DNA of 64,000 bases from Janthinobacterium sp. ROICE36 (lineage in GTDB: Bacteria; Pseudomonadota; Gammaproteobacteria; Burkholderiales; Burkholderiaceae_D): the NCBI RefSeq assembly GCF_002869965.1, contig NZ_PEBS01000015.1:31057-95056 (forward strand), in the 5' to 3' direction. The notes under the pieces are model-generated. The model was not told the origin of the DNA. It did not search any database and worked only from the letters and a program-made list of their open reading frames with translations. Numbering within the stretch: position 1 is the stretch's first letter; every line of letters begins with the position of its first letter. Shown one piece after another: positions 54,928-64,000 of the stretch. The translations under genes were made by a program, and so were the position numbers.

Positions 54928-55202
54928 TATTTCTTAGCCTTTTTGTCAGCTGCATGGCCCTTGAACGTACGGGTCAGTGCGAATTCGCCGAGCTTGTGAC
55001 CAACCATGTTTTCGGAAACATAAACCGGCACGTGCAGCTTGCCGTTATGAACCGCGATCGTCAGGCCGATAAAGTCAGGCATGATTGTCGAACGACGCGA
55101 CCAGGTTTTGATTGGCTTTTTGTCTTTGGCTGCTTGCGCGGCTTCAACTTTTTTCACCAGGTGGGCGTCACAGAACGGCCCTTTTTTCAATGAACGTGTC
55201 AT
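54927..55202 (-). CDS. rpsS: 30S ribosomal protein S19
   Basis: A 91-residue protein of the 30S head, [18 protein letters not shown]. It follows rplB by 10 bp. Confidence 0.98.
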   Translation of the reverse strand: MTRSLKKGPFCDAHLVKKVEAAQAAKDKKPIKTWSRRSTIMPDFIGLTIAVHNGKLHVPVYVSENMVGHKLGEFALTRTFKGHAADKKAKK

Positions 55203-55212
55203 GTGCTACCCC

Positions 55213-56040
55213 TTATTTCTTGCCGCGGCGCGAGACGATCATGGAAGTCGTACGCTTGTTGCTGCGTGTTTTCTTACCCTTGGTCTGTTGGCCCCATGGC
55301 GAAACTGGATGACGACCAGCTGCTGTTTTACCTTCACCACCACCGTGCGGGTGATCGACCGGGTTCATGACCACACCGCGAACGGTAGGACGAACACCGC
55401 GCCAGCGCATCGCGCCAGCTTTACCGATTTTACGCAGGCTGTGCTCGGCGTTACCGACTTCACCAACCGTAGCACGGCACTCGATGTGCACGCGACGTAC
55501 TTCACCCGAGCGCAGACGCACTTGAGCATAGGTACCTTCACGCGCCATCAGCACAACGCCAGCGCCAGCGGTACGTGCCATTTGGGCACCTTTACCTGGC
55601 AGCATTTCGACGCAATGCATCACGGTACCGACTGGGATGTTACGGATTGGCAAGCAGTTACCCGATTTGATCGGTGCTTCCGAACCGTTCATCACGCTGT
55701 CGCCAACGGCCATGCCTTTGGTTGCGATGATGTAGTGACGTTCGCCGTCGGCGTAGCACAACAGAGCGATATTCGCGGTGCGGTTTGGATCGTATTCGAT
55801 ACGTTCCACTTTCGCTGGAATACCATCTTTGGTGCGCTTGAAGTCGATCAAGCGATAGTGTTGCTTATGTCCACCACCGATATGACGGGTGGTGATGTGA
55901 CCGTTGTTGTTACGACCAGCGGTCTTGGATTTCTTTTCAACCAGGGCAGCGAACGGACGACCTTTGTACAGGTCTGGGTTCACCACCTTTACCATGCCGC
56001 GACGGCCTGGCGAGGTTGGTTTCATCTTAACGAGTGCCAT
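55213..56040 (-). CDS. rplB: 50S ribosomal protein L2
   Basis: A 275-residue core 23S binder near the peptidyl transferase centre, with the conserved [12 protein letters not shown] segment. The start [15 protein letters not shown] at 56040 overlaps the rplW stop by one base. Confidence 0.98.
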   Translation of the reverse strand: MALVKMKPTSPGRRGMVKVVNPDLYKGRPFAALVEKKSKTAGRNNNGHITTRHIGGGHKQHYRLIDFKRTKDGIPAKVERIEYDPNRTANIALLCYADGERHYIIATKGMAVGDSVMNGSEAPIKSGNCLPIRNIPVGTVMHCVEMLPGKGAQMARTAGAGVVLMAREGTYAQVRLRSGEVRRVHIECRATVGEVGNAEHSLRKIGKAGAMRWRGVRPTVRGVVMNPVDHPHGGGEGKTAAGRHPVSPWGQQTKGKKTRSNKRTTSMIVSRRGKK

Positions 56041-56357
56041 TATGCAGCCTCCTCGGAGAAGTTGATTTCCTGGCCAGGCTTCAGGCACACGAAAGCACGC
56101 TTGGTATGGTTACGACGACCGTTGAACTTGCCGGTGCGTTTCTGCTTACCTTCGCGGTTTGCAGTTTGCACGGACAGAACTTCAACCTTGAACAGCAGTT
56201 CGACCGCTGCCTTGATTTCAGGCTTGGTTGCATCCGGCAGTACGCGGAATACAATTTGCTCGTTCTTTTCCGCGACCATGGTGGCCTTCTCGGAAATCAC
56301 GGGCGCCAACAGCACCTTCATCAAGCGTTCTTCGCTATGTTTCAAAATCGCGCTCAT
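56040..56357 (-). CDS. rplW: 50S ribosomal protein L23
   Basis: A 105-residue exit-tunnel protein and docking site for trigger factor and SRP. The ATG overlaps the rplD stop (ATGA). Confidence 0.97.
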   Translation of the reverse strand: MSAILKHSEERLMKVLLAPVISEKATMVAEKNEQIVFRVLPDATKPEIKAAVELLFKVEVLSVQTANREGKQKRTGKFNGRRNHTKRAFVCLKPGQEINFSEEAA

Positions 56358-56974
56358 GCCAGCATCTCCTCAATCTTGGCCAATGCAGCTTTGGTGACCA
56401 GGATCTTCTTGTAGAACACCAGGGACATCGGGTCTGCGTGACGTGGCTCAACGACGAGTACGTTAGGCAGGTTGCGCGATGCCAGTTCCAGGTTTTCGTT
56501 CAGAACGTCGGTGATGATCAGAACCGAATCAAAGCCCAGGCCGTTCAATTTTTGCGACAACAGCTTGGTCTTTGGCGCGTCAATCGTCAGATCGTCGATG
56601 ACGATCAGGCGCTCTTCGCGAGCCAGCTGCGACAAGATCGAGCAGATACCTGCGCGATACATCTTTTTGTTCACTTTGTGGGTGAAGTTTTCGTCAGGCG
56701 AGTTCGGGAAAATCCGACCACCGCCGCGCCACAGTGGCGACGACGACATACCAGCACGAGCGCGGCCGGTACCTTTTTGGCGCCATGGCTTTTTCGTCGT
56801 GTGGTGAACTTCTTCACGGTCTTTTTGCTTGCGGTTACCACTACGTGCATTCGCTTGATACGCGATGACGACTTGGTGGATCAGCGCTTCATTGTAGTCA
56901 CGGCCGAAAATCGTATCGGCTGCAGCAACGTTCGAGGCGGCTTGACCTTGCGCATTCAGAAGCTTGAGTTCCAT
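56354..56974 (-). CDS. rplD: 50S ribosomal protein L4
   Basis: A 206-residue protein with the long basic loop ([15 protein letters not shown]) reaching the exit tunnel. In E. coli L4 represses the S10 operon through the leader before rpsJ; here rpsJ is elsewhere, so any leader control would have to act before rplC. It starts 3 bp after rplC. Confidence 0.98.
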   Translation of the reverse strand: MELKLLNAQGQAASNVAAADTIFGRDYNEALIHQVVIAYQANARSGNRKQKDREEVHHTTKKPWRQKGTGRARAGMSSSPLWRGGGRIFPNSPDENFTHKVNKKMYRAGICSILSQLAREERLIVIDDLTIDAPKTKLLSQKLNGLGFDSVLIITDVLNENLELASRNLPNVLVVEPRHADPMSLVFYKKILVTKAALAKIEEMLA

Positions 56975-56977
56975 CGT

Positions 56978-57634
56978 TTAAGCTCCCTTCTTGGCTTTGG
57001 TTTTGATGGCTGGCGAGACAACTACCTGGCCATTTTTCGCACCTGGAATCGCGCCTTTGACCAGCAACAGCTGACGGTCGGCATCGATACGGGCGATCAC
57101 GAGGTTCTGGATCGTACGGTTAACGTCACCCAGATGACCGGTCATGCGCTTACCAGGGAAAACACGACCTGGATCTTGCGCCATACCGATGGAACCCGGA
57201 ACGTTGTGCGAACGCGAGTTACCGTGGGTAGCACGACCCGAAGAGAAGTGGTAACGTTTGATAACGCCTGCATAGCCTTTACCAATGGTAACGCCTTGCA
57301 CGTCGATCTTTTGACCGACTTCGAACAGGGAAGCAGCGACAACATCGCCAGCTTTCAGTTCAGCGGCTTTAGCAGCATCAACACGGAACTCTTTCAACAG
57401 AGTACCGGCTTCAACACCAGCTTTAGCGTGATGACCAGCAACAGCTTTGGTCACGCGGGAAGCGCGACGTTGACCGAATGCGACCTGAACAGCGGAGTAA
57501 CCATCTGTTTCAGGGGTTTTGATTTGCGCAACACGGTTGTTCGATACGTCCAACACGGTGACCGGGATCGAATCCCCTTCATCCGTGAAAATGCGCATCA
57601 TACCAACCTTGCGACCGAGAAGGCCTAGGCTCAT
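56978..57634 (-). CDS. rplC: 50S ribosomal protein L3
   Basis: A 218-residue early-assembly protein, beginning [16 protein letters not shown], with the conserved [20 protein letters not shown] region. It is now the first gene of the S10 group, with a GGAG site and a promoter-like element about 95 bp upstream, because rpsJ lies 5.7 kb away. Confidence 0.98.
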   Translation of the reverse strand: MSLGLLGRKVGMMRIFTDEGDSIPVTVLDVSNNRVAQIKTPETDGYSAVQVAFGQRRASRVTKAVAGHHAKAGVEAGTLLKEFRVDAAKAAELKAGDVVAASLFEVGQKIDVQGVTIGKGYAGVIKRYHFSSGRATHGNSRSHNVPGSIGMAQDPGRVFPGKRMTGHLGDVNRTIQNLVIARIDADRQLLLVKGAIPGAKNGQVVVSPAIKTKAKKGA

Positions 57635-57727
57635 TTTTTCTCCATTCCCACCTGCGATTGGGCGGGGCTTGTTTAACTACAAAGTAACGTAGGACTCAAA
57701 AAAGACGAATCCATACCGAAGCCGGCT

Positions 57728-57756
57728 AGTATATAGCACAAAAACCCTTGACGCAA
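57728..57756 (-). promoter_or_regulatory. Putative sigma-70 promoter before rplC
   Basis: On the minus strand TTGCGT (57751-57756) and TATACT (57728-57733) are separated by 17 bp, upstream of rplC. The start point would leave a leader of roughly 85 bases. It lies inside the junction where creD meets the S10 group. Confidence 0.6.
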
Positions 57757-57790
57757 CAAGTTAACACGAGGTATGTCAAAGTGTTGCGCG

Positions 57791-57818
57791 ACGCCCCTGC
57801 GACAGTTGCCGGGGGCGC
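57791..57818 (-). other. GC-rich hairpin between creD and the rplC promoter
   Basis: On the minus strand GCGCCCC pairs with GGGGCGT around 14 bases, after the creD stop. It has no T run, so it is not a standard intrinsic terminator, but it could weaken read-through from creD into rplC. Confidence 0.4.
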
Positions 57819-57849
57819 TGCAAAGGTCGGCTAATGTAGCATACATCGC

Positions 57850-59259
57850 CTATTCATGCGGCTCTGCAGCGGGTGCCACTGCGCCACTGCGCACCTGATA
57901 CCAGTCGACTTTACGCGTCGCCACCATGATGGCGGCCAGCACGGCGAACAGCAGGATGCTGCCCATCACCAGCGCATTGTTTTCCGAGCTGAGCAGTCCA
58001 TACAGGGCGCCATACAGCAGCGTCAGCGCCACGCCGAAGCCGATGCCGCGCCTGGCGTTGTGCAGCACGTGCATCAGATAAAAGCTGGTCAGGGCGATGC
58101 AGGCGGCGCTGGCGATCAGATAGGCAGCGAGGAAGGCGATGTGCTCGGCCAGGCCCACCAGCAGCAGGAAGAAGATCACCAGCGACAAGCCCACCAGCAA
58201 GTACTGCACCGGGTGGATCGGCAGGCTCTTCAGGATTTCAAAGATGAAGAAGGCGGCAAAGGTCAGTGCCACGAACAGCAAGCCATACTTGGTGGCGCGA
58301 TCCGATTGCGAATACACGTTCACCGGTTCGATGAAGCCCACGCTGAAGCGGTCCACCTGGCCCAGCGGCGCACTGTCGGGCACCTTGAATTCCCCCTCGA
58401 TCGTGTTCAGCTGCGTTTGTGCATTCGTGGCCAGCGAGGAGATGCTCCACTCGACCTGAAAGCCATCGGCGTTGATCTGGCGGTGTTTCGGCGATGGCAG
58501 GAAGCGCCCGCCAAACTGCGGATGGGGCCAGTTCGACTTGATGCTGATCTGGCTGTTCTTGGCCACCGGCACGAAATGCTGGCGTTCGATGCCATCCAGC
58601 CCCACGTCAAAGCTGAATTTCACCTGTTGCGCTTGCGCCAGCGGCATGGCGCCCAGCGGCGCGTGCAGGCCGCTGCGGAAGGCAAACAAGTCGGTGCCCT
58701 GTTCGAACTCGATCTTCTGGCCGCCCCAGTCGATTTTCGGGATATTGCGGATGCCCCGCACGTCCTCGATGGACAGGGCCACGAAAGGCGTGCCCAGAGT
58801 CACGCGTGAGTCGGGCGACTTGCGTGGCAGCTGGTTGCTGGCCGGCACCGTGAAGTCGCCCTTGAAGGCGTGCTGGCCGCTGTACACCAGCACTTGGTGG
58901 ATGCCGCGGTAGCGGCGGTCCGTCTCGATGTTGCCATTGATCTGCAGCTCGTTCGGATACACGAGCAGGCGGCGCGGCACCGTGCGGCGCAGCAACTCCG
59001 TGCGCACAGGCGCTTTCGCGTCCCTGTCATCGCCCTTGGCCACCTCCACGCGCTCTTCATACTGCTCTGTGTAGGGAATCACCAGGATGGGACCGATAAT
59101 GGTTTGTTCGCGCACCGAATCGGCGGCGATGCTGTCGACGGCTTCCTGGCGGAATTCCATCCGCTCCTTGATGGTTTCCTGAATCATCAGCAAAGGCAGG
59201 CCAATCAGCAGCATCAGGCCGAACACGATCAACGCTTTGACGAGTAAAGTTTTTTGCAT
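57850..59259 (-). CDS. creD: Inner-membrane protein CreD
   Basis: A 469-residue member of the CreD (CET) family: an N-terminal helix (about 5-25), a long periplasmic region, and about five helices in the C-terminal third. In enterobacteria it belongs to the CreBC regulon and affects colicin E2 tolerance and envelope integrity. The ATG at 59259 follows an AAGGAT site; the frame is open further upstream but lacks a membrane start there. It lies 85 bp after creC. Confidence 0.9.
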   Translation of the reverse strand: MQKTLLVKALIVFGLMLLIGLPLLMIQETIKERMEFRQEAVDSIAADSVREQTIIGPILVIPYTEQYEERVEVAKGDDRDAKAPVRTELLRRTVPRRLLVYPNELQINGNIETDRRYRGIHQVLVYSGQHAFKGDFTVPASNQLPRKSPDSRVTLGTPFVALSIEDVRGIRNIPKIDWGGQKIEFEQGTDLFAFRSGLHAPLGAMPLAQAQQVKFSFDVGLDGIERQHFVPVAKNSQISIKSNWPHPQFGGRFLPSPKHRQINADGFQVEWSISSLATNAQTQLNTIEGEFKVPDSAPLGQVDRFSVGFIEPVNVYSQSDRATKYGLLFVALTFAAFFIFEILKSLPIHPVQYLLVGLSLVIFFLLLVGLAEHIAFLAAYLIASAACIALTSFYLMHVLHNARRGIGFGVALTLLYGALYGLLSSENNALVMGSILLFAVLAAIMVATRKVDWYQVRSGAVAPAAEPHE

Positions 59260-59345
59260 GGCGCATCCTTGAAGTAAGGCGGCCAGTGTAAAAAAACTGT
59301 ATGCGCTGACGATGCAGTCTGTGTGAAGCCGGCAAATAAAGTGGA

Positions 59346-60767
59346 TTAAGCCAGCGGCAGACACAGGCGCGCGCAGGCGCCACCATCCGCATGATTGAAC
59401 ACCTCGACCGTGCCACCATGCAGCGAAGCGACCTCGCGCACGAAGGGCAGGCCCAGCCCTGTGCTCTTGCCGGCGCTGGGGCGCGGCAAGGAATAAAAGC
59501 GCTCGAAGATACGTTCCAGCGCATACGCGGGGATGCCCTCGCCCCGGTCGCGCACGGTAATTTCCACCTGGCTGCCCTGGCGCCGCGCCGTCAAGTCGAT
59601 GCTACTGCCTGGCGGCGCAAAGCCGGCCGCGTTGTCGAGCAGGTTGCCCAGCGCCTGGCGCAGCAGCAGGGTGTCGCCCGCCACGCTCATCTCGTCGACT
59701 TGCAGTTGCAGGCGCACGCCGCGCGCCGCCAGCGTGGCCGCACCATCCTGCGCCACTTGCGCCAGCAATGGCACCAGCGCGATGCGCTCGGGATGCTCCA
59801 GGCGCTGCTGCTTTTCCACGCGCACCAGAGCCAGCAGCTTGTCGATCAGTTGCCGCTGGCGCGCATTCTGCTCCAGGATACTGGCAAGAAACTGGCGCCG
59901 TTCGGCCGGCGACATGTCTTCCTGCAGCAGTTCGGCCGACGCCTGGATGGCGGCAATCGGGCTTTTCAACTCATGCGCCAGTGTGTGCATCAGTTGCTCC
60001 ACATATTCCTTGCCTTCCAGGCGCGTGCGCATCGCCTCCAGCGCCCGCCCCAAGGTGCCAATCTCGTTCTTGCCCAGCACCGGCAGCGCCACCTTGCGCC
60101 CTGCTTCCACATCGCCGATGTAATGCATCAGCTTGCCCAGCGCATGGTGCAACCACCAGGCGAACGCCAGGCCGATCAGTAGCGATAGCAGCAACAGCAC
60201 GGCGCCACGCTGCAAGATCTTGCGCTGGCTGCGCTCAACAAAGGCTTGCACGCTGGCATTCGGCTTGGCCACCGTCAGCACGCCGATGACCTCATTGCCG
60301 TCGCGGATCGGCGCAGCCACGTGCATCACCGTCGACATTTCGTCGTCGGGCCGGCTGCGCGTGCTGCGCGCGCCATACTTGCCCTGCAAGGTCAGATACA
60401 CGTCATTCCAGCGCGAATAGTCGCGCCCCACGTCGCGGCCGCTGGAATCGAACAGCACGATGCCGTGCCGGTCCGTGATGGTGATACGGTAATCGAGCGT
60501 GCGCTTGCGCACGCCATTGATATGGACGTCCACGCCATGGCGCGCATAGTCCTGCATGCGCTCGGCCACGGGCGACTGCGCCAGCGTGCCCGCCTTCAGG
60601 TCGGGCGCGACGAGGCTGGCCAGCAGTTGCGAGGTATCGACCAAAGTATCTTCCAGGGTCGAGCGCACGCCCGGCTTGACCTGCTCCATGAAGACATTCA
60701 GCAGAAACCACGCGGCCAGGCCCACGATCAGGAAGTAGCCCAGCAAAATGCGCAGGCCGATCTTCAT
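59346..60767 (-). CDS. creC: Sensor histidine kinase CreC
   Basis: A 473-residue sensor with a first transmembrane helix (about 7-27), a periplasmic domain to about 180, a second helix, HAMP, a dimerisation domain with its His in LAHELKSPIAAIQ, and an ATPase domain (GEGIPAYALERIFERFYS). It pairs with CreB: the ATG overlaps the creB stop (ATGA). In E. coli CreC responds to carbon source and growth conditions; in other bacteria it reacts to cell-wall damage. Confidence 0.9.
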   Translation of the reverse strand: MKIGLRILLGYFLIVGLAAWFLLNVFMEQVKPGVRSTLEDTLVDTSQLLASLVAPDLKAGTLAQSPVAERMQDYARHGVDVHINGVRKRTLDYRITITDRHGIVLFDSSGRDVGRDYSRWNDVYLTLQGKYGARSTRSRPDDEMSTVMHVAAPIRDGNEVIGVLTVAKPNASVQAFVERSQRKILQRGAVLLLLSLLIGLAFAWWLHHALGKLMHYIGDVEAGRKVALPVLGKNEIGTLGRALEAMRTRLEGKEYVEQLMHTLAHELKSPIAAIQASAELLQEDMSPAERRQFLASILEQNARQRQLIDKLLALVRVEKQQRLEHPERIALVPLLAQVAQDGAATLAARGVRLQLQVDEMSVAGDTLLLRQALGNLLDNAAGFAPPGSSIDLTARRQGSQVEITVRDRGEGIPAYALERIFERFYSLPRPSAGKSTGLGLPFVREVASLHGGTVEVFNHADGGACARLCLPLA

Positions 60768-61501
60768 GCGCCGGCCAGACTGTAGCCGAGGCCACGGTGG
60801 GTGTGGATCGGGTCGGCCTGCGCATCGACGGCACGCAGCTTGGCGCGCAGCGATTTGACGTGCGCATCGACGGTACGGTCGAGCGTGTCGGGCGCTGCGC
60901 TCCACACGCGCTGCATCAGCTGCGCACGCGACAGCACGTGGCCGGGATGCTCGATCAAGGCCTTCAACAGCAGATACTCGTAGCGGGTCAGGTCCAGCGG
61001 CTGGCCATGAAACAGCACGCGCGCCTCGAGCGCGCGCAACTCGAAGCGCGCCGGCGCCGGCGCGGTCGCCGCGACGTTAGCGGCTATCGTCATGCCAGTC
61101 TCGCGGGGGACTTGGGCGGTACCCGCACGGCGCAGGATGACGCGGATGCGCGCCACCAGTTCGCGCGGCGAAAACGGCTTGGTGACGTAATCATCGGCAC
61201 CGATTTCCAGGCCGACGATACGGTCGATTTCATCGCTGCGGGCCGTCAGAAAGATCACCGGCACCTCGGAAAACTGGCGCAGCCGGCGGCACACTTCCAG
61301 CCCGCTCATGTCGGGCAAGCCCACGTCGAGCACCACCAGCACGGGCAATGGCGCGGTGTTGCCGGGAGTGGGACGCAAGGCGGCCAGGGCTTGTTCGCCC
61401 AGCATCACATGGCGCGGCGTAAAGCCGTCCGTGCGCAGGGCATAGGCGATGCTGTCGGCTATCGCCTGTTCATCTTCTACGATCAGGACAGTCTTGGACA
61501 T
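60764..61501 (-). CDS. creB: OmpR-family response regulator CreB
   Basis: A 245-residue regulator with receiver domain (Asp59 in VVLDVGLPDMSG, Lys in YVTKPFSPREL) and winged-helix domain. It heads creB-creC-creD on the minus strand. I chose the ATG at 61501, which gives the canonical start MSKTVLIVEDEQ. No creA is present, and no obvious TTCAC-pair Cre box is visible in the 175-bp upstream gap. Confidence 0.9.
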   Translation of the reverse strand: MSKTVLIVEDEQAIADSIAYALRTDGFTPRHVMLGEQALAALRPTPGNTAPLPVLVVLDVGLPDMSGLEVCRRLRQFSEVPVIFLTARSDEIDRIVGLEIGADDYVTKPFSPRELVARIRVILRRAGTAQVPRETGMTIAANVAATAPAPARFELRALEARVLFHGQPLDLTRYEYLLLKALIEHPGHVLSRAQLMQRVWSAAPDTLDRTVDAHVKSLRAKLRAVDAQADPIHTHRGLGYSLAGA

Positions 61502-61676
61502 GGCGGCGGCACGCATTAAAGGACAAGCCCGGAGTATCCCTGAAGCGGGCAAGCGGCGTCAATCGCGCGCCTGGCCGTGCGCTGGCGAAAAGCCGCCCAT
61601 GCAAAAAAAATTATAGTATATTTGTCACAGCATGACTCCACTGATACACCGTGTCCAACACCCGTACGAGGAGACT

Positions 61677-62225
61677 ATGAAGACCCATACCATCAGCCTG
61701 CTATGCGCTGTCAGCCTGCTGGCCGCCTGCGCGGCGCCAGCGACGCTCACCACCTCTAACGCACAACACGACGCCTGCAACGCGGCCGAACTCAAAGGCC
61801 AGTTTGGCGAAGCAGAACTGGCTTGCGTACAGGCGCTACGCAGCGCCGAGCAGGCCGGGGCCAGCGCAGACATCCTCTCCCAGCGCCAGTACAACCTGGG
61901 CCGCATCAAGCGCTTGCAGGGCAAGAATGCCGAAGCGGAGCAACTGTACCGGCAAGCCCTGGCCACGGAAGAAACGGCGCAGCCACGCAGCGATGCGCGC
62001 GTCGGCCGCCGCATGGTCGAACTGGCGTCGGCGCTGGCGGCGCAAGGCAAGTGGCAGGAAGGCACGGCTTATCTGGAACGGGTGCTGCCGCTGCTGCCGA
62101 AGCTGTCGCCAGCCTCGCGCACGTATTCGGCAGAAATGCTGCGCCAGTACGCCAAACAACTGCAGGGTGGCCCGCAAGCCGCGCTGGGTGCGCGCTTTGA
62201 CGTGGTGGCAGCCAGCCTGCAATGA
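61677..62225 (+). CDS. Small lipoprotein with TPR-like repeats
   Basis: A 182-residue lipoprotein (lipobox Leu-Ala-Ala-Cys, Cys18) with three or so TPR-like helical pairs (about 33-150). No named family recognised. The start at 61677 follows GAGGAG at good distance. It is divergent from creB and converges on the DUF817 gene, suggesting an envelope role, possibly under shared control with creBCD (inference). Confidence 0.7.
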   Translation: MKTHTISLLCAVSLLAACAAPATLTTSNAQHDACNAAELKGQFGEAELACVQALRSAEQAGASADILSQRQYNLGRIKRLQGKNAEAEQLYRQALATEETAQPRSDARVGRRMVELASALAAQGKWQEGTAYLERVLPLLPKLSPASRTYSAEMLRQYAKQLQGGPQAALGARFDVVAASLQ

Positions 62226-62238
62226 GGCTTTTCCTGGA

Positions 62239-62255
62239 CCCAGCCTAAGGCTGGG
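62239..62255. repeat. Inverted repeat at the lipoprotein/DUF817 junction
   Basis: CCCAGCC and GGCTGGG are exact reverse complements around three bases, and include the DUF817 stop codon. There is no T run, so terminator activity is uncertain. Confidence 0.45.
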
Positions 62256-63090
62256 CGACGTGGATGCTGGCCTTGATGTGCTTGAGGTGGGCCACGATGG
62301 TGAACGTCATCACCACCAGCAGCGACCATGAGCTCCATTTGCTGACATGCACCACCGACCAGGCGCCAAGCTGGTTCGGGTAGCGCCACACGCCCCAGAA
62401 GGTGCTGATGTTTTCGGCCAGCCAGATAAAAAAGCCGACCAGCACGAAACCGACCAGCAGCGGCATGCTGCGGTCGCGGTCGAGCGGGCGAAACACCACG
62501 CTGGTGCGGGCGTACAAGCCCAGCGCGCAGGCGGCCAGATACCAGCGATAGTCGCCGATGTAGTGATGGGTGAAGAAGTTGGCGTAGATTAGCAGCGCGA
62601 TCAGTACCGCCATCCAGTACGGCGGATGGTGACGTATCCGCATATCGAGCAGGCGCCAGGTCTGGATGATGTAGCTGCCGACGGCTGCGTACATGAAGCC
62701 GGAAAAAAGGGGGACGCCAAGCACCTTGCTGTAGGCGAAGTCGGGATAGCTCCAAGACTGGATCGTCCCCGATACCTTGAACACCTCCAGCGCGAAGCCG
62801 ACCGCATGAAACAGGCAGATGGCTTTCAACTCATCCCACGTTTCCAGTCCGCTCCAGACCATCGCGCCCTGGATCGCCAGCGCTACCAGCAGCAGCACGT
62901 CATAGCGCGGCAGGCCAAACAGGCCGGCGCGTGGCACCAGGAACACGGCAGAAAAAAACAGCCCCACGAACAGGCAGGACCTCGCCTCCTTGATGCCGAA
63001 ATACAGGAATTCAGTCAGGAAGCGTGACATACCGCGCAAGCGGCTACGGGGCGCGGCATTTAACAGGTGAGTATCGAGGGCATTAAGCAT
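62245..63090 (-). CDS. DUF817 family integral membrane protein
   Basis: A 281-residue membrane protein with about eight helices, matching the uncharacterised DUF817 (YoaT-like) family by its conserved KEARSCLFVG, GFALEVFKV, YPDFAYSK and LPRYDVLLL features. No function is established. It lies between rpsJ and the creBCD group on the minus strand, with its start about 215 bp downstream of the rpsJ stop. Confidence 0.75.
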   Translation of the reverse strand: MLNALDTHLLNAAPRSRLRGMSRFLTEFLYFGIKEARSCLFVGLFFSAVFLVPRAGLFGLPRYDVLLLVALAIQGAMVWSGLETWDELKAICLFHAVGFALEVFKVSGTIQSWSYPDFAYSKVLGVPLFSGFMYAAVGSYIIQTWRLLDMRIRHHPPYWMAVLIALLIYANFFTHHYIGDYRWYLAACALGLYARTSVVFRPLDRDRSMPLLVGFVLVGFFIWLAENISTFWGVWRYPNQLGAWSVVHVSKWSSWSLLVVMTFTIVAHLKHIKASIHVAQP

Positions 63091-63182
63091 GCTGCAACTT
63101 TATCGACCGGCCGCGGCACTGTAAAGCGATTTTGCACGCGGACGGCGAAGCCGCCCATGTTAGCCATGCACCAATAGCAATG

Positions 63183-63222
63183 GGGCCGGGCGCACTCACG
63201 ATTGTGAGCAGGCCCGGCCCCA
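63183..63222. repeat. Long GC-rich inverted repeat after rpsJ
   Basis: GGGGCCGGGC...CTCAC and GTGAG...GCCCGGCCCC form a nearly perfect stem of about 16 base pairs with a small internal mismatch and a GATT loop. It sits between rpsJ and the DUF817 gene. It lacks a T run on either strand. It may end or stabilise the rpsJ transcript, or protect its 3' end. Confidence 0.6.
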
Positions 63223-63305
63223 TCATCAGGCAGCGGGACACCCCGCCAGCCTGGAACAGCCGTCAACACCTGATGCTACCGTGTTGTCAGCTGCCCTTGA
63301 AACTC

Positions 63306-63623
63306 TTATTGCAGTTTGATTTCAACATCAACACCAGCTGGCAGGTCCAGCTTCATCAGCGCGTCAACGGTTTTGTCCGTTGGGTCAACGATGTCCATCA
63401 GGCGTTGGTGCGTACGGATCTCGAACTGATCGCGCGAAGTTTTGTTGACGTGCGGGGAACGCAGCACATCGAAACGTTGAATACGGGTAGGCAGTGGTAC
63501 TGGGCCTTTGACGACAGCGCCGGTGCGCTTCGCGGTTTCAACGATTTCCAGAGCGGACTGGTCGATCAGTTTGTAATCGAAAGCCTTCAGGCGAATACGG
63601 ATTTTTTGGTTTGGTGCCGACAT
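63306..63623 (-). CDS. rpsJ: 30S ribosomal protein S10 (NusE)
   Basis: A 105-residue 30S protein that also acts in transcription antitermination as NusE. It starts [18 protein letters not shown]. Normally it is directly followed by rplC; here about 5.7 kb separates them. A terminator lies between it and tuf, so it probably has its own promoter in 63624-63750. Confidence 0.98.
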   Translation of the reverse strand: MSAPNQKIRIRLKAFDYKLIDQSALEIVETAKRTGAVVKGPVPLPTRIQRFDVLRSPHVNKTSRDQFEIRTHQRLMDIVDPTDKTVDALMKLDLPAGVDVEIKLQ

Positions 63624-63751
63624 GATATTTCCTTAAAAGAACGAACCGCGCGGTCTGCACGGCAATGAGGTCATACTGGAATTTCTGACGCAACAACCGT
63701 CAGGGTCGACATGATAGCACCAAAAATGCTTGCCAACCCCGGCAGTTGAAT

Positions 63752-63789
63752 AAAAAGAAGAGCGCCGGGCGACGACGCATCTTCTTTTA
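63752..63789 (-). terminator. Terminator after tuf
   Basis: On the minus strand AAAAGAAGA-T-GCG pairs with CGC-TCTTCTTTT (one bulge), followed by a T run. It lies just past the tuf stop and isolates rpsJ from tuf. Confidence 0.8.
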
Positions 63790-63803
63790 TGCAGGCTTAA
63801 GAA

Positions 63804-64000
63804 TTAAGCCAGGATTTTTGCAACAACACCAGCGCCGACGGTACGACCGCCTTCGCGGATAGCGAAGCGCAGACCTTCTTCCATCGCGATCGGGTTGATC
63901 AGCTTGACGGTGATCGACACGTTATCGCCTGGCATGACCATTTCTTTGTCTGCTGGCAACTCGATCGAACCAGTCACGTCCGTCGTGCGGAAGTAGAACT
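63804..64000 (-). CDS. tuf: Elongation factor Tu, C-terminal end (5' part outside window)
   Basis: The last 65 residues or so of EF-Tu, domain 3, including [38 protein letters not shown] and the end VVAKILA. The rest lies beyond the window. Proximity to rpsJ fits the usual fusA-tuf-rpsJ order of the str/S10 region. Confidence 0.95.
   Translation of the reverse strand, partial: FYFRTTDVTGSIELPADKEMVMPGDNVSITVKLINPIAMEEGLRFAIREGGRTVGAGVVAKILA

Noticed and set aside
1..64000. CRISPR array, prophage, insertion sequence, tRNA or rRNA genes
   Set aside because: No regularly spaced repeats, integrase, transposase or structural RNA pattern was seen on reading; all gaps are under 300 bp.

Overview
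The window is chromosomal DNA of a GC-rich betaproteobacterium in the Burkholderiales, most likely Oxalobacteraceae (Janthinobacterium, Duganella or Massilia relatives). I infer this from protein sequences and gene order (lolB-TPR/mutM/mutY, mrcA/pilMNOPQ-aroK-aroB-dgt, secY-infA-rpmJ-rpsM); no database was searched. Coding density is high, and I see no prophage, insertion sequence, CRISPR array, rRNA or tRNA.

Region by region. 1-6.5 kb: lolB (cut by the window edge) and a TPR protein, divergent from mutM, a dynamin-type GTPase and mutY. 6.5-14 kb: a complete tetrathionate respiration locus. The sensor pair ttrS-ttrR follows mutY with a one-base overlap and converges on ttrB-ttrC-ttrA. 14-23 kb, minus strand: pilM-pilN-pilOP-pilQ, an Ig-like lipoprotein, a fused aroKB and dgt, in an operon-like run. 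Here pilM is short, pilO and pilP are one gene, and pilQ lacks the usual N-terminal extension. 23-29 kb: mrcA, cyaY, lptM, msrPQ and ccsB. 29-33 kb: resB, a diheme cytochrome c4 and engB. 33-41 kb: a TonB-like protein of unknown role, then an OmpR/EnvZ-type pair upstream of an RND adaptor and pump, divergent from a Spy/CpxP-like periplasmic protein. 41-43 kb: dsbD. 43.5-57.6 kb: the alpha, spc and S10 ribosomal clusters with secY, infA and rpoA, all on the minus strand. 57.6-63.3 kb: creD-creC-creB, a small TPR lipoprotein and a DUF817 membrane protein, lying between rplC and rpsJ. 63.3-64 kb: rpsJ and the 3' end of tuf.

How the genes work together. Several modules serve envelope and periplasmic redox work: system II cytochrome c maturation (ccsB, resB) with a c-type cytochrome, DsbD thiol reduction, MsrPQ repair of oxidised periplasmic methionines, and tetrathionate reduction. 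Others handle envelope assembly and stress: LolB, LptM, PBP1a, the pilus machinery, the Spy-like protein with an efflux system, and CreBCD. MutM and MutY form two arms of 8-oxoguanine repair.

The points most worth following up are the compacted pilus assembly operon with a co-oriented Ig-like lipoprotein, the insertion that separates rpsJ from rplC together with a promoter-like sequence directly before rplC, and terminator-like hairpins between rpsK, rpsD, rpoA and rplQ.
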